A stretch of DNA of 64,000 nucleotides from Streptomyces sp. NBC_00775 (GCF_036347135.1 NZ_CP108938.1:2480001-2544000); one strand, 5' to 3'; positions 1 to 9,879 are shown, counted from the stretch's first letter. Program-made: numbers and translations. The notes: generated from the letters alone by a model not told the origin.

Positions 1-45
1 CTCCCGGCTGCGGGCGGCGGCGACGGATCCGTCCGCGGTTCCTGA
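1..45 (+). CDS. possible 3' end of an upstream gene (partial)
   Basis: Frame 1 is open from the first base and closes with TGA at 43-45, reading LPAAGGGDGSVRGS. Most third positions are G or C, as expected for a coding tail in this genome, but 14 codons are too few to identify a protein or to exclude chance. The product is unknown. The following ~77 bases to the next start are comparatively AT-rich and may hold a promoter. Confidence 0.25.
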   Translation, partial: LPAAGGGDGSVRGS

Positions 46-122
46 AGTCTCGTAACACGTACGGCAATTGAGCAGCCCTCACGGTTCGATGAAACAAGTA
101 GCACGACCGTTCGCTTAGTTTT

Positions 123-605
123 ATGCTCGGTTCCATGAGCCACCCAAGGATCCTTCGCTCGCGCTGGCAGCCAGGCCCCCAGGGGCACTTCCCCGCCGGA
201 CCGGCGGTGGTGAGCTTCACCGACTTCACCGCCGACACCTTCCGGCAGTCCTGGTCCGTCGCCCTCGCGGGACTGCGGCTGCGCGGCACCTGGCCCGACA
301 CCCCCGGCGCGATCGGCATGTGGCTGTGGGCCGATCCGATGCGGCGGCGCTCGGGGTCGGTCTCGGTCTGGGCGGACGCGGTGGGGCTCAAGGAGTTCGT
401 CGGCCGGCCCGACCACGTACGGATCGTGCGCGCGCACCGCGGTCGCGGAGTGCTGCGGTCGGCGGGATGGGAGACCGAGCGCTTCGACGCGGCGGAGGCC
501 TGGGCGCACGCACGTCACCTGATCAACAACGGCACCTGCCGAAGAACGCGTCCGATCGGGCACGCGCCTGACCGGAACAGCGAGGCTGGAGGACACCGCA
601 CATGA
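123..605 (+). CDS. conserved hypothetical protein, possible dimeric alpha/beta-barrel (monooxygenase-like) fold
   Basis: A 160-residue soluble protein without signal peptide or membrane segment. The central part (VVSFTDFTADTF, then GMWLWADPMRRRSGSVSVWADAVGLKEFVGRPDH) alternates short strands with a helix, reminiscent of small monooxygenase-like barrels (DUF3291 or ABM type). That is inference from pattern only, and I do not recognise the family. ATG at 135 (MSHPRIL) is an alternative start; neither start has a clear ribosome-binding site. Its stop overlaps the next start by 4 bases (ATGA), so the two genes are probably translationally coupled. Confidence 0.6.
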   Translation: MLGSMSHPRILRSRWQPGPQGHFPAGPAVVSFTDFTADTFRQSWSVALAGLRLRGTWPDTPGAIGMWLWADPMRRRSGSVSVWADAVGLKEFVGRPDHVRIVRAHRGRGVLRSAGWETERFDAAEAWAHARHLINNGTCRRTRPIGHAPDRNSEAGGHRT

Positions 606-1213
606 CGAGAACGACCGGACCGGACATCGTCGAGCTCGACCGGATCGCCGTACAGGAGTCGCTCAGGGTCGTGGGGCTGGCCCAGGAGGCGGACTGGGAG
701 CGGGACACCCCTTGCACGGGGTGGACGCTGCGGCGGCTGGTGGCGCACATGGCCGCACAGCACTACGGGTTCGCGGCGGCCGCACGCGGGGCGGGGCGCG
801 AGGCGGCGTACTGGCGGGAGCCGGAGGACATGAGCGATCCGGGGCGGACGTATCGGGGCGCGGCGACGACGGTGCTCGCCGCGTTCGCCGAACCGGGCCT
901 CACGGAGCGGGAGTTCGCGCTGCCTGAACTCGGGGCCGGGTTTCCCGGGCGGGTCGCCGTCGGTTTCCACTTCATCGACTACGTGGTGCACGCGTGGGAC
1001 GTGGCCGCCGCGCTCGGCGTCGGCATCGGCCTGCCGGGCCATGTCCTCGACGTGGCGCTCGCCGTCGCGCGGCGCGTGCCGACGGATCCGGCGGGCAGGG
1101 GGCCGGGCTTCGCGTTCGCGCCGGTCCTCGACGGGCCGGCCGGGCCGGACCCCCTGGAGGAGGCGCTGCGGCTGCTGGGACGCGACCCGGAGAAGTGGCC
1201 GCCGGCGAAGTAG
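602..1213 (+). CDS. TIGR03086-type metal-binding protein (DinB/MDMPI superfamily)
   Basis: This 203-residue protein has the N-terminal four-helix-bundle signature of mycothiol-dependent maleylpyruvate isomerase-like proteins: the segment TPCTGWTLRRLVAHM near residues 38-52, and a second conserved block FHFIDYVVHAWDVAAALG near 121-138. The histidines in these blocks normally bind a divalent metal. Family members are thiol (mycothiol) transferases or isomerases, usually of unknown substrate. It overlaps the preceding gene by 4 bases and probably forms a two-gene operon with it. The specific reaction cannot be read from sequence. Confidence 0.8.
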   Translation: MTRTTGPDIVELDRIAVQESLRVVGLAQEADWERDTPCTGWTLRRLVAHMAAQHYGFAAAARGAGREAAYWREPEDMSDPGRTYRGAATTVLAAFAEPGLTEREFALPELGAGFPGRVAVGFHFIDYVVHAWDVAAALGVGIGLPGHVLDVALAVARRVPTDPAGRGPGFAFAPVLDGPAGPDPLEEALRLLGRDPEKWPPAK

Positions 1214-1358
1214 GAGGCTTCCGGTCCGGCGTCTCCGCCAGGATGCCCCGCGCCTTCCGCCCACACGTTTGAACAGCACGGTCGTCCCGTACGTACCTCC
1301 TGGCACTGGCCAAGTAATGGATCCCAACGACCAGTTGGTTTGCCCCGGGAGGCTCAAT

Positions 1359-2153
1359 TTGCGGCGTATCAACGGCAGCGCCCTCGTCATCGCGGCACTC
1401 GTCGCCACCGTCGGAGCGCTCGCGTTCCCCGTGTGGTCGTACGCCGACCGTTCCGGCACGGGCGCGGCGAATGTCGCCGCCGGGACGGTGAACACACGCT
1501 GGGGGCCGCTGACCGCCGCGGACCGGGATCTGATCGTCCGGGTGCGGCTGGCCGGGCTGTGGGAGTTGCCGGCCGGGCAGCAGGCCATCGAGCGGGCCCC
1601 CACCAAGGCCATCAAGGAAGCGGGCGACCATCTGATCGTCGGGCACACCGACCTCGACAAGCGGGTGCGGATCGTGGCGGCCCAGCTCAATGTCGAGCTG
1701 CCGAACCAGCCGAACGAGCAGCAGCAGGGCTGGTTGCAGGAGCTGACGGCGGCGTCGGGCAAGGAGTACGAGTACAAGTTCGCGAACCTGCTGCGGGCCG
1801 CCCACGGCAAGATCTTTCCGGCGATCGGCGCGGTCCGCAACAGCACCCGCAACACGCTCGTGCGACAGCTGGCCAGCGACGCCAACCTGACCGTGCTCGA
1901 CCACATCACAATGCTGGAGAAGACCGGGAACGTCGACTTCGACGCCATCGCCGCGGCCGCGGCCGCCACCACGACGGCCAGCCCCACCGGTCCCCCGGCA
2001 CCGACCATCGGGGCGTCGGCGGCCTCCGCGCCGCCCGTCCAGCCCGGCAACGGCGTGGACGTCTCGTCGAATCCGTCGGCGCTGCCCACGGCCGGCGCCG
2101 ACATCAACACCAGTCGGCCGGATCCCAAGGACTCCGACAACGTGCTGCAGTAG
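1359..2153 (+). CDS. DUF4142 domain protein, membrane-anchored, paralog 1
   Basis: The protein has an N-terminal transmembrane or signal segment (SALVIAALVATVGALAFPVW), a DUF4142 helical domain and a Pro/Ala/Ser-rich tail, so the domain is probably outside the membrane. I chose the TTG at 1359: GGGAGG lies six bases upstream, and from that codon the sequence (RRINGSALVIAALVATVGALAFP) aligns from its first residue with the ATG-started paralog at 4013. The ATG at 1317 would add 14 residues but has a weaker ribosome-binding site. DUF4142 is related to the ferritin-like DUF305/DUF892 group, and its function is unknown. The paralog on the other side of the DUF692 gene suggests duplication within one locus. 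Confidence 0.82.
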   Translation: MRRINGSALVIAALVATVGALAFPVWSYADRSGTGAANVAAGTVNTRWGPLTAADRDLIVRVRLAGLWELPAGQQAIERAPTKAIKEAGDHLIVGHTDLDKRVRIVAAQLNVELPNQPNEQQQGWLQELTAASGKEYEYKFANLLRAAHGKIFPAIGAVRNSTRNTLVRQLASDANLTVLDHITMLEKTGNVDFDAIAAAAAATTTASPTGPPAPTIGASAASAPPVQPGNGVDVSSNPSALPTAGADINTSRPDPKDSDNVLQ

Positions 2154-2336
2154 CCACGCTCCAGCAGCCACGCGAAACCTCAAATGTTGCTCTGAACGTC
2201 CTCTTCCATGGGTTCGGCCCCGGGTCCCGGGGCCATGACTCCGTCACGCCGGAACACAGGTCCGTCGTAAGGAGACGACACGCAAGGTCTGGTCGGGTCG
2301 TAACGGACAGAGAAGACGGAAAAGGGGGCCGGGGAC

Positions 2337-3731
2337 ATGAAGCAGCTGAAGCGGCTGGGGACGGGAATCGGGTGGCGGCCGGAGATCGCCGAGGCCGTGG
2401 AGCGCATGCCCGGCATCGACTGGGTCGAGGCCGTGGCCGAGAACGTGTGCCCCGGGCATCTCCCCGAGTCGCTGCTGCGGCTGCGCGAGCGTGGGGTCAC
2501 CGTGGTGCCGCACGGGGTCTCGCTGGGCCTCGGCGGTGCGGACCGGCCCGACGCGTCCCAGCTCGTCGCGCTCGCCGAGCGGGCCGAGGCGCTGGGCTCG
2601 CCGCTGGTCACGGAGCACATCGCGTTCGTGCGGGCCGGGGGTCCCCTCACCGCGTCGCCGCTGCTGGAGGCGGGGCACCTGCTGCCGGTTCCCCGCACCC
2701 GGGACGCTCTCGACGTCCTGTGCGAGAACATCCGGATCGCGCAGGACGCCCTGCCCGTTCCCCTCGCGGTGGAGAACATCGCCGCGCTGATCTCCTGGCC
2801 CGGCGAGGAGATGACCGAAGGCCAGTTCCTCTACGACCTGGTCGACCGCACCGGCGTACGCCTCCTCATCGACGTCGCCAACCTCCACACGAACCACGTC
2901 AACCGGGGCGAGGACCCCGCCAAGGCCCTCGACGAACTCCCCGTCGAAGCCATCGCGTACGTCCATGTCGCCGGCGGCTTCGAACGTGACGGCGTCTGGC
3001 ACGACAGCCACGCCCACCCCGTCCCCCGGCCCGTCCTCGACATCCTGGCCGACCTCGCCTCCCGCGTGTCCCCACCGGGGGTCCTCCTCGAACGGGACGA
3101 GAACTTCCCGGAGCCGGGCGAGCTGGAGCGGGAACTGGGGGCGATTCGGGAAACGCTGGAGAAGGCGGGGGCCGGGGTGACGGTCACCCGGGGAGCGGCT
3201 CCGGCAGGGCGCTCCGGTACGGACGGCCCCTCCCCCGAGGCCGGAGCGGCCGGAGCGGCCGAAAGCGGCACGGCCGCGCCGGCCGGTGACGTCACGAACC
3301 CTCCCCCCGGTGACACCGGAGCCCGGCAGCGCCTCGCCCTCGCGCAGGCCGCCGTGCTGTCCGCGCTCGTCGCGGGAACCCCCGTGCCCGAAGGGTTCGA
3401 CCGGGTGCGGCTCGGAGTGCAGGCGCGAGCCCTCGCGGCCAAGCGTGCGGACGTCGTCGCCAAGGTGGCGGCGGAGCTGCCGGAGATCCTGGGCACGGGG
3501 TACCGGCCGGCGTTTCTCGCGTATGCGCAGGGTCATCCGATGACCGGCGGCTACCGGCGCGACGCCCTCGACTTCGCCGAGCAGCTGCTCCTCGCGGGTC
3601 GTCCCGAGGACGCGGAGAGGCGGAGCCGGCTGCGCGACTGGTGGCTGGAGCGCTCGGGCCCCGCCCCGCTGTCGCGGCGCCCCACGGCCCGGCTGGCCCG
3701 CGCCACCCGCCGGGTGCTGCTGCGCCGTTGA
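2337..3731 (+). CDS. DUF692 (UPF0276) multinuclear iron oxidative enzyme with C-terminal extension
   Basis: Residues 1-285 form a DUF692 TIM barrel with the usual metal-ligand blocks: [50 protein letters not shown] and HDSHAHPV. Members such as MbnB and TglH use two or three irons to rearrange cysteine residues in ribosomal peptides. A Pro/Ala-rich linker (about 290-340) leads to a helical C-terminal domain (about 345-440, with [21 protein letters not shown]) that I associate with the SCO6045-like type. Many MNIO proteins have a partner protein for substrate recognition, and here that role may be fused. No cysteine-rich precursor peptide is evident nearby. The gene sits between two DUF4142 paralogs. 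Confidence 0.87.
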   Translation: MKQLKRLGTGIGWRPEIAEAVERMPGIDWVEAVAENVCPGHLPESLLRLRERGVTVVPHGVSLGLGGADRPDASQLVALAERAEALGSPLVTEHIAFVRAGGPLTASPLLEAGHLLPVPRTRDALDVLCENIRIAQDALPVPLAVENIAALISWPGEEMTEGQFLYDLVDRTGVRLLIDVANLHTNHVNRGEDPAKALDELPVEAIAYVHVAGGFERDGVWHDSHAHPVPRPVLDILADLASRVSPPGVLLERDENFPEPGELERELGAIRETLEKAGAGVTVTRGAAPAGRSGTDGPSPEAGAAGAAESGTAAPAGDVTNPPPGDTGARQRLALAQAAVLSALVAGTPVPEGFDRVRLGVQARALAAKRADVVAKVAAELPEILGTGYRPAFLAYAQGHPMTGGYRRDALDFAEQLLLAGRPEDAERRSRLRDWWLERSGPAPLSRRPTARLARATRRVLLRR

Positions 3732-4012
3732 GTACGCGCGCGGCGCCGGGCGACCGCCCCTGAGTACGCGCCTTGTGGCCCGGCCCCGCCGCGGAGTGTG
3801 CCGGGGTTAACACCGCTCCCTGTGCGGCTGCTGTCGGGGAGTGGTTTGCGGGTGTTTCGGATGGTCTGGCGTACGCCCGAAGTACCCCATCCCGCGCGTT
3901 CCACCCACCGTCCAAGCCCTTCTCCTCGTACGGCAGTTGGCGTAGCGGCCGCAGTAATATGCCAAGCCGCACCCGAAGCGCACTAGCGTGCGGTGCCGCA
4001 ACAGGAGGCACC

Positions 4013-4780
4013 ATGCGATCCATCAACCGCACCGGATTGGTCAGTGGAACAGGGCTCATCATCACGGCCCTCACGGCGACGCTCGTCGCGCTGGTCTTTC
4101 CGATCTGGTCGTACGCGGACCGCTCCGGCACCGGCCTGGACACGCTGAACGCGCAGACCGTGTCGACCCAGTTCGGTCCGCTGTCGGCGCTGGACCGGGA
4201 GTTCATCACCAAGGTCCGCCTCGCCGGGCTGTGGGAGCTGCCCGCGGGCCAGCAGGCCCAGGAGCGCGGCACCACCCAGGCCGTGCGGGCGGCGGGCGAG
4301 CACCTCATCGAGGGTCACACGTTCCTGGATTCCCGTGTGCGCAACGTGGCGGCGCGGCTCGGTCTGGAGCTGCCCAACCAGCCCAATCCGCAGCAGCGTC
4401 AGTGGCTGGCCACGCTCGACGCGGCGCACGGCACGGACTACGACCGGAAGTTCGCGAACATCCTGCGCAAGGCCCACGGCAAGGTCTTCTCCGTGGTCGC
4501 CCAGGTCCGCGCGAACACCCGCAACTCGCTCGTACGCGATCTCGCCGACGACGCGAACACCACCGTGCTCGACCACATCAAGGTCCTGGAAGCCACCGGA
4601 TACGTCGACTTCGACGCCCTCGCCCAGGACGCGGCCACCGCGAGCCCGCCGCCCCTCACCAACTCCCCGGCCCCGCCCGGCCCGACGCGGTCGCCGGGTT
4701 CGCCGATCCCGGTGACCCCGGCCGCGGGTTATTCCCTCCCGCCGGCCGCCTCGCGCGCCAATCCCTCCTCAACCCCGTAG
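4013..4780 (+). CDS. DUF4142 domain protein, membrane-anchored, paralog 2
   Basis: Close paralog of the 1359 gene: both share an uncleaved-looking hydrophobic N terminus ending in WSYADRSGTG, then the blocks LAGLWELPAGQQA, ELPNQPN, NLLRAAHGK or NILRKAHGK, and TVLDHI. The start at 4013 is firm because AGGAGG stands five bases upstream. The tail is Pro/Ser/Thr-rich (PPLTNSPAPPGPTRSP), typical of a wall-spanning linker. DUF4142 proteins are small helical-bundle proteins, often extracytoplasmic, without assigned biochemistry. It lies 280 bases after the DUF692 gene, same strand, and probably has its own promoter. Confidence 0.85.
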   Translation: MRSINRTGLVSGTGLIITALTATLVALVFPIWSYADRSGTGLDTLNAQTVSTQFGPLSALDREFITKVRLAGLWELPAGQQAQERGTTQAVRAAGEHLIEGHTFLDSRVRNVAARLGLELPNQPNPQQRQWLATLDAAHGTDYDRKFANILRKAHGKVFSVVAQVRANTRNSLVRDLADDANTTVLDHIKVLEATGYVDFDALAQDAATASPPPLTNSPAPPGPTRSPGSPIPVTPAAGYSLPPAASRANPSSTP

Positions 4781-4909
4781 CTCCCCCTGGCCATCCACAG
4801 CCACTCGGGGCTCCCCGGACGTCAAGCGGAACGTCACGCCCCGACAACACTCCGTCCATATAGTGAACAAACCATGGCGCCCGCCCGGCCGTTCGCATAG
4901 AAACACGCC

Positions 4910-5704
4910 ATGTTCTGGGTCCTTCTCCTGCTCCTGGCCTGGGCCGCGGCCGGCACCTCCTGCACCCGGCTGTGCCTGGCCGCCGTACGCGCGGCGGCCG
5001 TCGACGCGGACGCGGCGCGCGGTCACGACCTCACGCTGTACGAGGCGGCGTTCCTGTGCGGCGGCCCCGACCGGGTCGCCGATCTGACCCTGGTGTCGAT
5101 GGCCCGCCAGCGCCGGCTGCTGCTCGCGCACACCGGCTGGGCGACCGTCGTGGACCCGCGCGGGCGCGACGAGATGGAGCGCTCGGTCATCGGGGCCATC
5201 GGCCCGGAGGGCCAGTCCCGGATAGCGCCGGTACGGGCGACCACGGCCGCCGCAGACTCGGTACGCCACCTCGCCGACCACCTGGTCGCGGCGGGCCTCG
5301 CCGTGCCCGACGGCGCCCGCACCACCGTCGCGGGCGCGGTCCGCCAGGTGCAGGCCGCCACCGCGGCCGTCCTCGCGCTGGGCGCGGTGGCCGTGCTGCT
5401 GCCCGCACAGACCACCGAGAACGCGGTGCCGGTCGCGGTCTGGTTCCTGCTCCCGCTCATCCTCACACTGAGCTGCCTCGCCATCGCCCGCATCGAGGTG
5501 CACCCCTACACGCGCTGGGCCTCCCCGGCCGGTCAGCGGCTGCTGGGCACCCTCGCCCGGCGCGGCGACGACACCGGCGACGACCGTACGTACCTCACTT
5601 CCATCGCCGTACGCGGCATTCGCGCGATCGGCGAGCCGGACCTGCGCGCGGCCTTCACGCACCGCGACCGCGGCCCCGGGCGCGAGGCCGGGGAAAGGGG
5701 CTGA
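4910..5704 (+). CDS. TIGR04222-type membrane protein
   Basis: A 264-residue protein with an N-terminal membrane segment (FWVLLLLLAWAAAGTSC), a soluble central part starting LTLYEAAFLCGGPDRVADLTLVSMARQ, and two further membrane spans near residues 155-190 (TAAVLALGAVAVLLP and VAVWFLLPLILTLSC). The 'YEAAFLCGGP..V' block is what I associate with TIGR04222 domain proteins, which in Streptomyces recur beside DUF692 genes. Other members often end in a low-complexity Gly/Cys tail; this one does not (it ends RGPGREAGERG). The function is unknown. Its position suggests a link with the MNIO enzyme upstream. Confidence 0.72.
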   Translation: MFWVLLLLLAWAAAGTSCTRLCLAAVRAAAVDADAARGHDLTLYEAAFLCGGPDRVADLTLVSMARQRRLLLAHTGWATVVDPRGRDEMERSVIGAIGPEGQSRIAPVRATTAAADSVRHLADHLVAAGLAVPDGARTTVAGAVRQVQAATAAVLALGAVAVLLPAQTTENAVPVAVWFLLPLILTLSCLAIARIEVHPYTRWASPAGQRLLGTLARRGDDTGDDRTYLTSIAVRGIRAIGEPDLRAAFTHRDRGPGREAGERG

Positions 5705-5825
5705 GGGGCGCCCCAGGGGGCGCATCGGGGTCATTGGGGCCGACACCGGCGGCCCGGTGCTTTACTTCGCCAACCGTCGAACGAAACATCCCTTTTGTCG
5801 CTGCCGCGCGCCGAAGGGATTCCCG

Positions 5826-7520
5826 ATGAGAGCCGCCGTCCTATACGGAACCGCAGGGTCCATGATCCTGACCGCCCTCGTCGCCGCCCCGGCGGGCGGC
5901 GAACCCATCTGGCCGGACCCGGCGGGCGCGGCCGAGATGCACGGCACCGCCGTCGCCGCCCAGCGCGCCGCGGCCGCCGGCATCCACTTCGGGAAGTGCT
6001 CCAAGGAACAGCCGATCCCGGGTGATCTCCAGTGCGGCACGGTCACCGTGCCCCTCGACTACGCCCATCCCGACGGCAAGCGGATCAAGCTGACCGTCAG
6101 CCGCGTCAAGGCGACCGGCAAGGACGCCAAGAACTCCAAGCGGAAGGTGCCGCGCCAGGGCGCGTTCGTCTACAACCCCGGCGGCCCGGGCGCCTCCAGC
6201 ATGTACTTCCCGCTGATCGGCTTCCTCCCCGAGTGGAAACCGATCGCGGCGGCCTACGACCTCGTCGGTTACGCCCCGCGTGGTGTCGACCGCTCCGCTC
6301 CGCTGTCCTGCCAGGACCCGAAGCACTTCGTGAAGGCGCCCTCGCAGTCGCCGACGCATCCCTCGGAGTCGTACAAGAAGGAGCGCATCGCGGAGGCGAA
6401 GGCGTACGCGCGCGGCTGCGCCCGGCGCTCGGGCAGCGCCCTGCGCCACTACACGTCGCTCAACAACGCCCGTGACCTGGATGTGCTGCGCGCCGCGCTC
6501 GGCGAGCGGAAGCTGACCTTCATGGGCGCCTCGTACGGGACGTACTTCGGCGCCCTCTACGCGACGCTGTTCCCCTCGCACGTACGCCGGATGGTCTTCG
6601 ACTCGGTGGTGAACCCCGACCCCAACCAGATCTGGTACCGGAACAACCTCGACCAGTCGGCCGCGTTCGAGGGCCGCTGGGAGGACTTCCGTGCCTGGAT
6701 CGCCCGGCACGACAAGGTGTACGGGCTCGGCGCCACCCCCGAGGAGGTGCTGCACAGCTACGAGAAGGCGCGGGCGCAGCTGGCCGCGTCGCCCGCGGGC
6801 GGCAAGGTGGGGCCGGGGCAGTTGCAGGGCGCGTTCCTGGAGGCCGGGTACTACGACGACTACTGGCCGCAGAGTGCCATGGCGCTGTCCGCCTATCTGA
6901 AGGGCGACCCGAAGCCGCTGATCGAGCAGGCCGGTCCGCATCCGGAGGCGGCCGCCGAGCAGGAGAACGGCAACGCGGTCTACACGGCCGTCGAGTGCAA
7001 CGACGCGTCCTGGCCGACCGACTGGCGCACCTGGGACCGCGACAACACGCGCCTCGCGCGCAGGGCGCCGTTCGAGACGTGGGACAACGTGTGGATGAAC
7101 CTGCCGTGCGCGTACTGGCCGGTGCCGCGACAGGAACCGCTCGATGTGCGGGCGCTGCCCGGGGAGCTGCCGCCCACCCTGATCCTGGCGGCCGAGCGGG
7201 ACGCGGCGACGCCGTACGACGGGGCCCTGGAGCTGGAGCGGCGGCTGTCGGGCTCGGTCCTGGTGACCGAGAACGGGGCCGGGACGCACGGTATCGGGGG
7301 CGGGCCCAACCAGTGCGTCAACGGCTACCTCAACGCGTATGTGCTGGAGGGCCGGCTCCCGGAGCGCAGTGCGGCGTGCGCGCCGCACGCGCAGCCGAAG
7401 CCGGCGGCGCCGGGCGGTCGTTCGAAGAGCGCGGAGACCTCCGCGGGCTCAGCGGGCCCGGAAAGCTCGAAGAGTTCATCGCATTCCGAGCACTCGAAGA
7501 CCGCCCGGCAGGCGCCCTGA
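5826..7520 (+). CDS. secreted alpha/beta-hydrolase, tripeptidyl aminopeptidase (SlpD/SlpE/TAP) family
   Basis: The ATG at 5826 opens a signal-peptide-like N terminus (ILTALVAAPAGGEP). Family blocks follow: CGTVTVPLDYAHPDGKRIKL, the oxyanion segment FVYNPGGPGASS, the nucleophile elbow GASYGT (catalytic Ser), and a C-terminal TAP-like domain with LILAAERDAATPYDGA (Asp) and GAGTHGIGG (His). Relatives release tripeptides or cleave small peptides and esters outside the cell. The Ser/Lys-rich C terminus is low complexity. The gene ends at TGA 7518-7520 and directly abuts the convergent hemQ stop, with no base between. Confidence 0.88.
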   Translation: MRAAVLYGTAGSMILTALVAAPAGGEPIWPDPAGAAEMHGTAVAAQRAAAAGIHFGKCSKEQPIPGDLQCGTVTVPLDYAHPDGKRIKLTVSRVKATGKDAKNSKRKVPRQGAFVYNPGGPGASSMYFPLIGFLPEWKPIAAAYDLVGYAPRGVDRSAPLSCQDPKHFVKAPSQSPTHPSESYKKERIAEAKAYARGCARRSGSALRHYTSLNNARDLDVLRAALGERKLTFMGASYGTYFGALYATLFPSHVRRMVFDSVVNPDPNQIWYRNNLDQSAAFEGRWEDFRAWIARHDKVYGLGATPEEVLHSYEKARAQLAASPAGGKVGPGQLQGAFLEAGYYDDYWPQSAMALSAYLKGDPKPLIEQAGPHPEAAAEQENGNAVYTAVECNDASWPTDWRTWDRDNTRLARRAPFETWDNVWMNLPCAYWPVPRQEPLDVRALPGELPPTLILAAERDAATPYDGALELERRLSGSVLVTENGAGTHGIGGGPNQCVNGYLNAYVLEGRLPERSAACAPHAQPKPAAPGGRSKSAETSAGSAGPESSKSSSHSEHSKTARQAP

Positions 7521-8252
7521 TCAGGCGAGGCCCGCGACCAGTTCGGCGATGTCCTTGCGGCGGCCCGTGTAGAACGGGACCTCCTCGCGGACGTGCATGC
7601 GGGCCTCGGAGGCGCGCAGATGGCGCATGAGGTCGACGATGCGGTACAGCTCGTCGGCCTCGAAGGCCAGCAGCCACTCGTAGTCACCGAGGGAGAACGA
7701 GGCGACCGTGTTGGCGCGCACGTCCGGGTAGCCGCGGGCCATCTTGCCGTGGTCGGCGAGCATGCGGCGGCGGTCCTCGTCGGGCAGCAGGTACCAGTCG
7801 TAGGAGCGCACGAAGGGGTAGACGCTCACATAGTTGCGCGGCGTCTCGTCCGCGAGGAACGCCGGGATGTGCGAGCGGTTGAACTCGGCGGGGCGGTGCA
7901 GCGCCATGTTCGACCAGACCGGCTCCAGGGCGCGGCCCAGCTTGGTGCGGCGGAAGAGGTTGTACGCCTCCTGGAGCTGATCGGCGGTCTCGGCGTGCCA
8001 CCAGATCATGAGGTCGGCGTCGGCGCGCAGCCCCGACACGTCGTACGTGCCGCGGACGGTGACGTCCTTCGCGGCGAGCTGGTCGAAGAGCTCCTGGACC
8101 TCGTCGGCGTAACCGGCGCGGTCCTCCGGCAGCACGTCCTTCAGCTTGAAGACGGACCACAGGGTGTAGCGGATGACCTCGTTGAGGTCCTTGGCCAGCT
8201 TGCCCTTGTTCGGGATCTTGGCGGGGCCGGTGGTGGGGGCGTCGTCACTCAT
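7521..8252 (-). CDS. hemQ: coproheme decarboxylase HemQ (chlorite dismutase-like)
   Basis: HemQ converts iron-coproporphyrin III to haem b with peroxide, the last step of the actinobacterial/Firmicutes haem route. The 243-residue protein has the chlorite-dismutase-like two-part fold and the conserved stretch [20 protein letters not shown], containing the Tyr used for radical decarboxylation, followed by [17 protein letters not shown] and [16 protein letters not shown]. It starts four bases after the hemY stop on the same strand, so both are made from one transcript. hemE of the same pathway is 5 kb away. Confidence 0.93.
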   Translation of the reverse strand: MSDDAPTTGPAKIPNKGKLAKDLNEVIRYTLWSVFKLKDVLPEDRAGYADEVQELFDQLAAKDVTVRGTYDVSGLRADADLMIWWHAETADQLQEAYNLFRRTKLGRALEPVWSNMALHRPAEFNRSHIPAFLADETPRNYVSVYPFVRSYDWYLLPDEDRRRMLADHGKMARGYPDVRANTVASFSLGDYEWLLAFEADELYRIVDLMRHLRASEARMHVREEVPFYTGRRKDIAELVAGLA

Positions 8253-8256
8253 GGGG

Positions 8257-9720
8257 CTATTCTCCCGCTCCGCCGTGCAGGCTCTGCACCGGGTTCGCCC
8301 TCAGCGCGTCCAGGCCTGTGCCGTCGCCGCCGAGCTGGTCGACCGCGGCGTACGCGCTCGCGATGCACGCGGGGATGCCGACCCCGTCGTACGCGGCGCC
8401 GCACACGGCGAGGCCCGGGAGCTTGCCGACGTGTTCGCGGATGCGGGCCACGCGCGCGTGGTGCCCGACGGGGTACTGCGGCAGCCCGTCGTCCCACCGT
8501 GTCACCCGGGTCGCGAGGGGCTCGGCGGCCAGGCCGGTCGCTTCCCGCAGGTCGTGCCGGGACACCTTCACGAGGTCGGCGTCCTCCCGGCCGAGGATCT
8601 CCGTCTCGCCGTACCGCCCGACGGATGTACGCAGGACGAGCAGGCCGGGGTTCTCCTCGGCGATCCAGCCCCACTTCTGGGAGGCGAAGGTCGACGCCTT
8701 GATGGTGTGCCCGTCGACGGGCGGCACCAGGAAACCGCTCCCTTCGGGGAGGGAGATGTCGCCGCGCCGGTAGGCGAGGGTGACCAGCGCCATGGAGGCG
8801 TACTCCACGGCGGCCAGCTCGGTCGCGGCGGCGGGTGCCTCGGCGCGCAGCAGCGTGGCGGCCGCCGGGGCGGGCAGGGCGAGGACGACGGCGTCCGCGC
8901 GGAGCGCTCGGCCTGCGGCGACGACCTGCCAGCCGGCACCCCCGCCGGCGCGGCGCAGCTCTGTCACCGGGGCGCCGGTGACGATCTCGCCGCCCCGCGC
9001 GCGGACCGATTCGGCCACCGTCAGCGGCAGTTGACCGACACCGCCCTCGATGCCCATGAACACCGGGCCGGTCTGCTGGGCCGCCGCCGCCTTCGCCTGG
9101 ATCTCGCGGACCGCCTCCGTCAGGGAGGTGTGGGTGCGGGCTGCCGCGAAGAGCTGGGGGACGGCCAGGCGCAGGGAGATGCGGTACGCGTCGCCCGCGT
9201 AGACACCGCCGAGGAGGGGCTCGACCAGGCGGTCGACGACCTCGCGGCCGAGGCGGGCCGCCACGTACTCCCCCACCGCCACGTCGTCGCCCACCTCCGT
9301 GCGGGGCAGGTCGGCGTCGCGCTCGATGCGGTGCAGGCCCTCGTCGGAGAGGATCCCGGAGAGGGCGGAGGCGGTGCCGGGGACGCCCATGACATGGCCC
9401 TTGGGCATCGGGCGCAGCGCGCCGCGGGTCCACAGGAAGGCCGTCGCCGTGGCGGGCGGCTGGAGGCGGTCGGCGAGGCCGACCTCGTGGGCGAGGGCCA
9501 CCGCCTCGGGGCGGCGCGCGAGCATCGACTCGGCGCCGAGGTCGACCCGCGCGCCCTCGATCTCGCCGGGCAGCAGTTTGCCGCCGACGCGGTCCGACGC
9601 CTCCAGGACGGTCACGCGCGCGCCGCGGCCCAGCAATCGGTGAGCGGCGGCCAGACCGGCGATCCCGCCCCCGATGACCACGACGTGTCCCGTACCCGTA
9701 CGAGTCTCCTCTTCGCGCAT
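8257..9720 (-). CDS. hemY: coproporphyrinogen III oxidase (HemY/HemG type flavoprotein)
   Basis: A 487-residue FAD enzyme with the N-terminal Rossmann motif [18 protein letters not shown] (residues 12-29) and a C-terminal FAD-binding stretch ([20 protein letters not shown]). In organisms with HemQ this enzyme oxidises coproporphyrinogen III to coproporphyrin III, although it is often named protoporphyrinogen oxidase (hemG in Streptomyces annotations). It is the first gene of the hemY-hemQ pair. It is divergent from the DUF4349 lipoprotein gene, with 159 bases between starts for both promoters. Confidence 0.92.
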   Translation of the reverse strand: MREEETRTGTGHVVVIGGGIAGLAAAHRLLGRGARVTVLEASDRVGGKLLPGEIEGARVDLGAESMLARRPEAVALAHEVGLADRLQPPATATAFLWTRGALRPMPKGHVMGVPGTASALSGILSDEGLHRIERDADLPRTEVGDDVAVGEYVAARLGREVVDRLVEPLLGGVYAGDAYRISLRLAVPQLFAAARTHTSLTEAVREIQAKAAAAQQTGPVFMGIEGGVGQLPLTVAESVRARGGEIVTGAPVTELRRAGGGAGWQVVAAGRALRADAVVLALPAPAAATLLRAEAPAAATELAAVEYASMALVTLAYRRGDISLPEGSGFLVPPVDGHTIKASTFASQKWGWIAEENPGLLVLRTSVGRYGETEILGREDADLVKVSRHDLREATGLAAEPLATRVTRWDDGLPQYPVGHHARVARIREHVGKLPGLAVCGAAYDGVGIPACIASAYAAVDQLGGDGTGLDALRANPVQSLHGGAGE

Positions 9721-9879
9721 GCCTCCACCCTCTCAGACCCCACCGACACTCCCCTCAGGAGTCCGGTGTCCCGCACGAGTCCTGACCGTGACCGCATCGG
9801 GACCGGATCAGGCCAACGTCCCGGCCCGTCCGGGCGTCGAAGGAGCGTCAGTCGACGCGATCCTCGGGGGTAGGCCCTT

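Noticed and set aside
515..2140. 541-codon minus-strand frame over the first genes
   Set aside because: Overlaps three plus-strand genes with recognisable features; Arg/Pro-rich shadow translation.
3732..4012. search for a Cys-rich precursor peptide for the DUF692 enzyme
   Set aside because: Short frames here contain scattered Cys, but none has a ribosome-binding site, leader-like helix or repeated Cys core.
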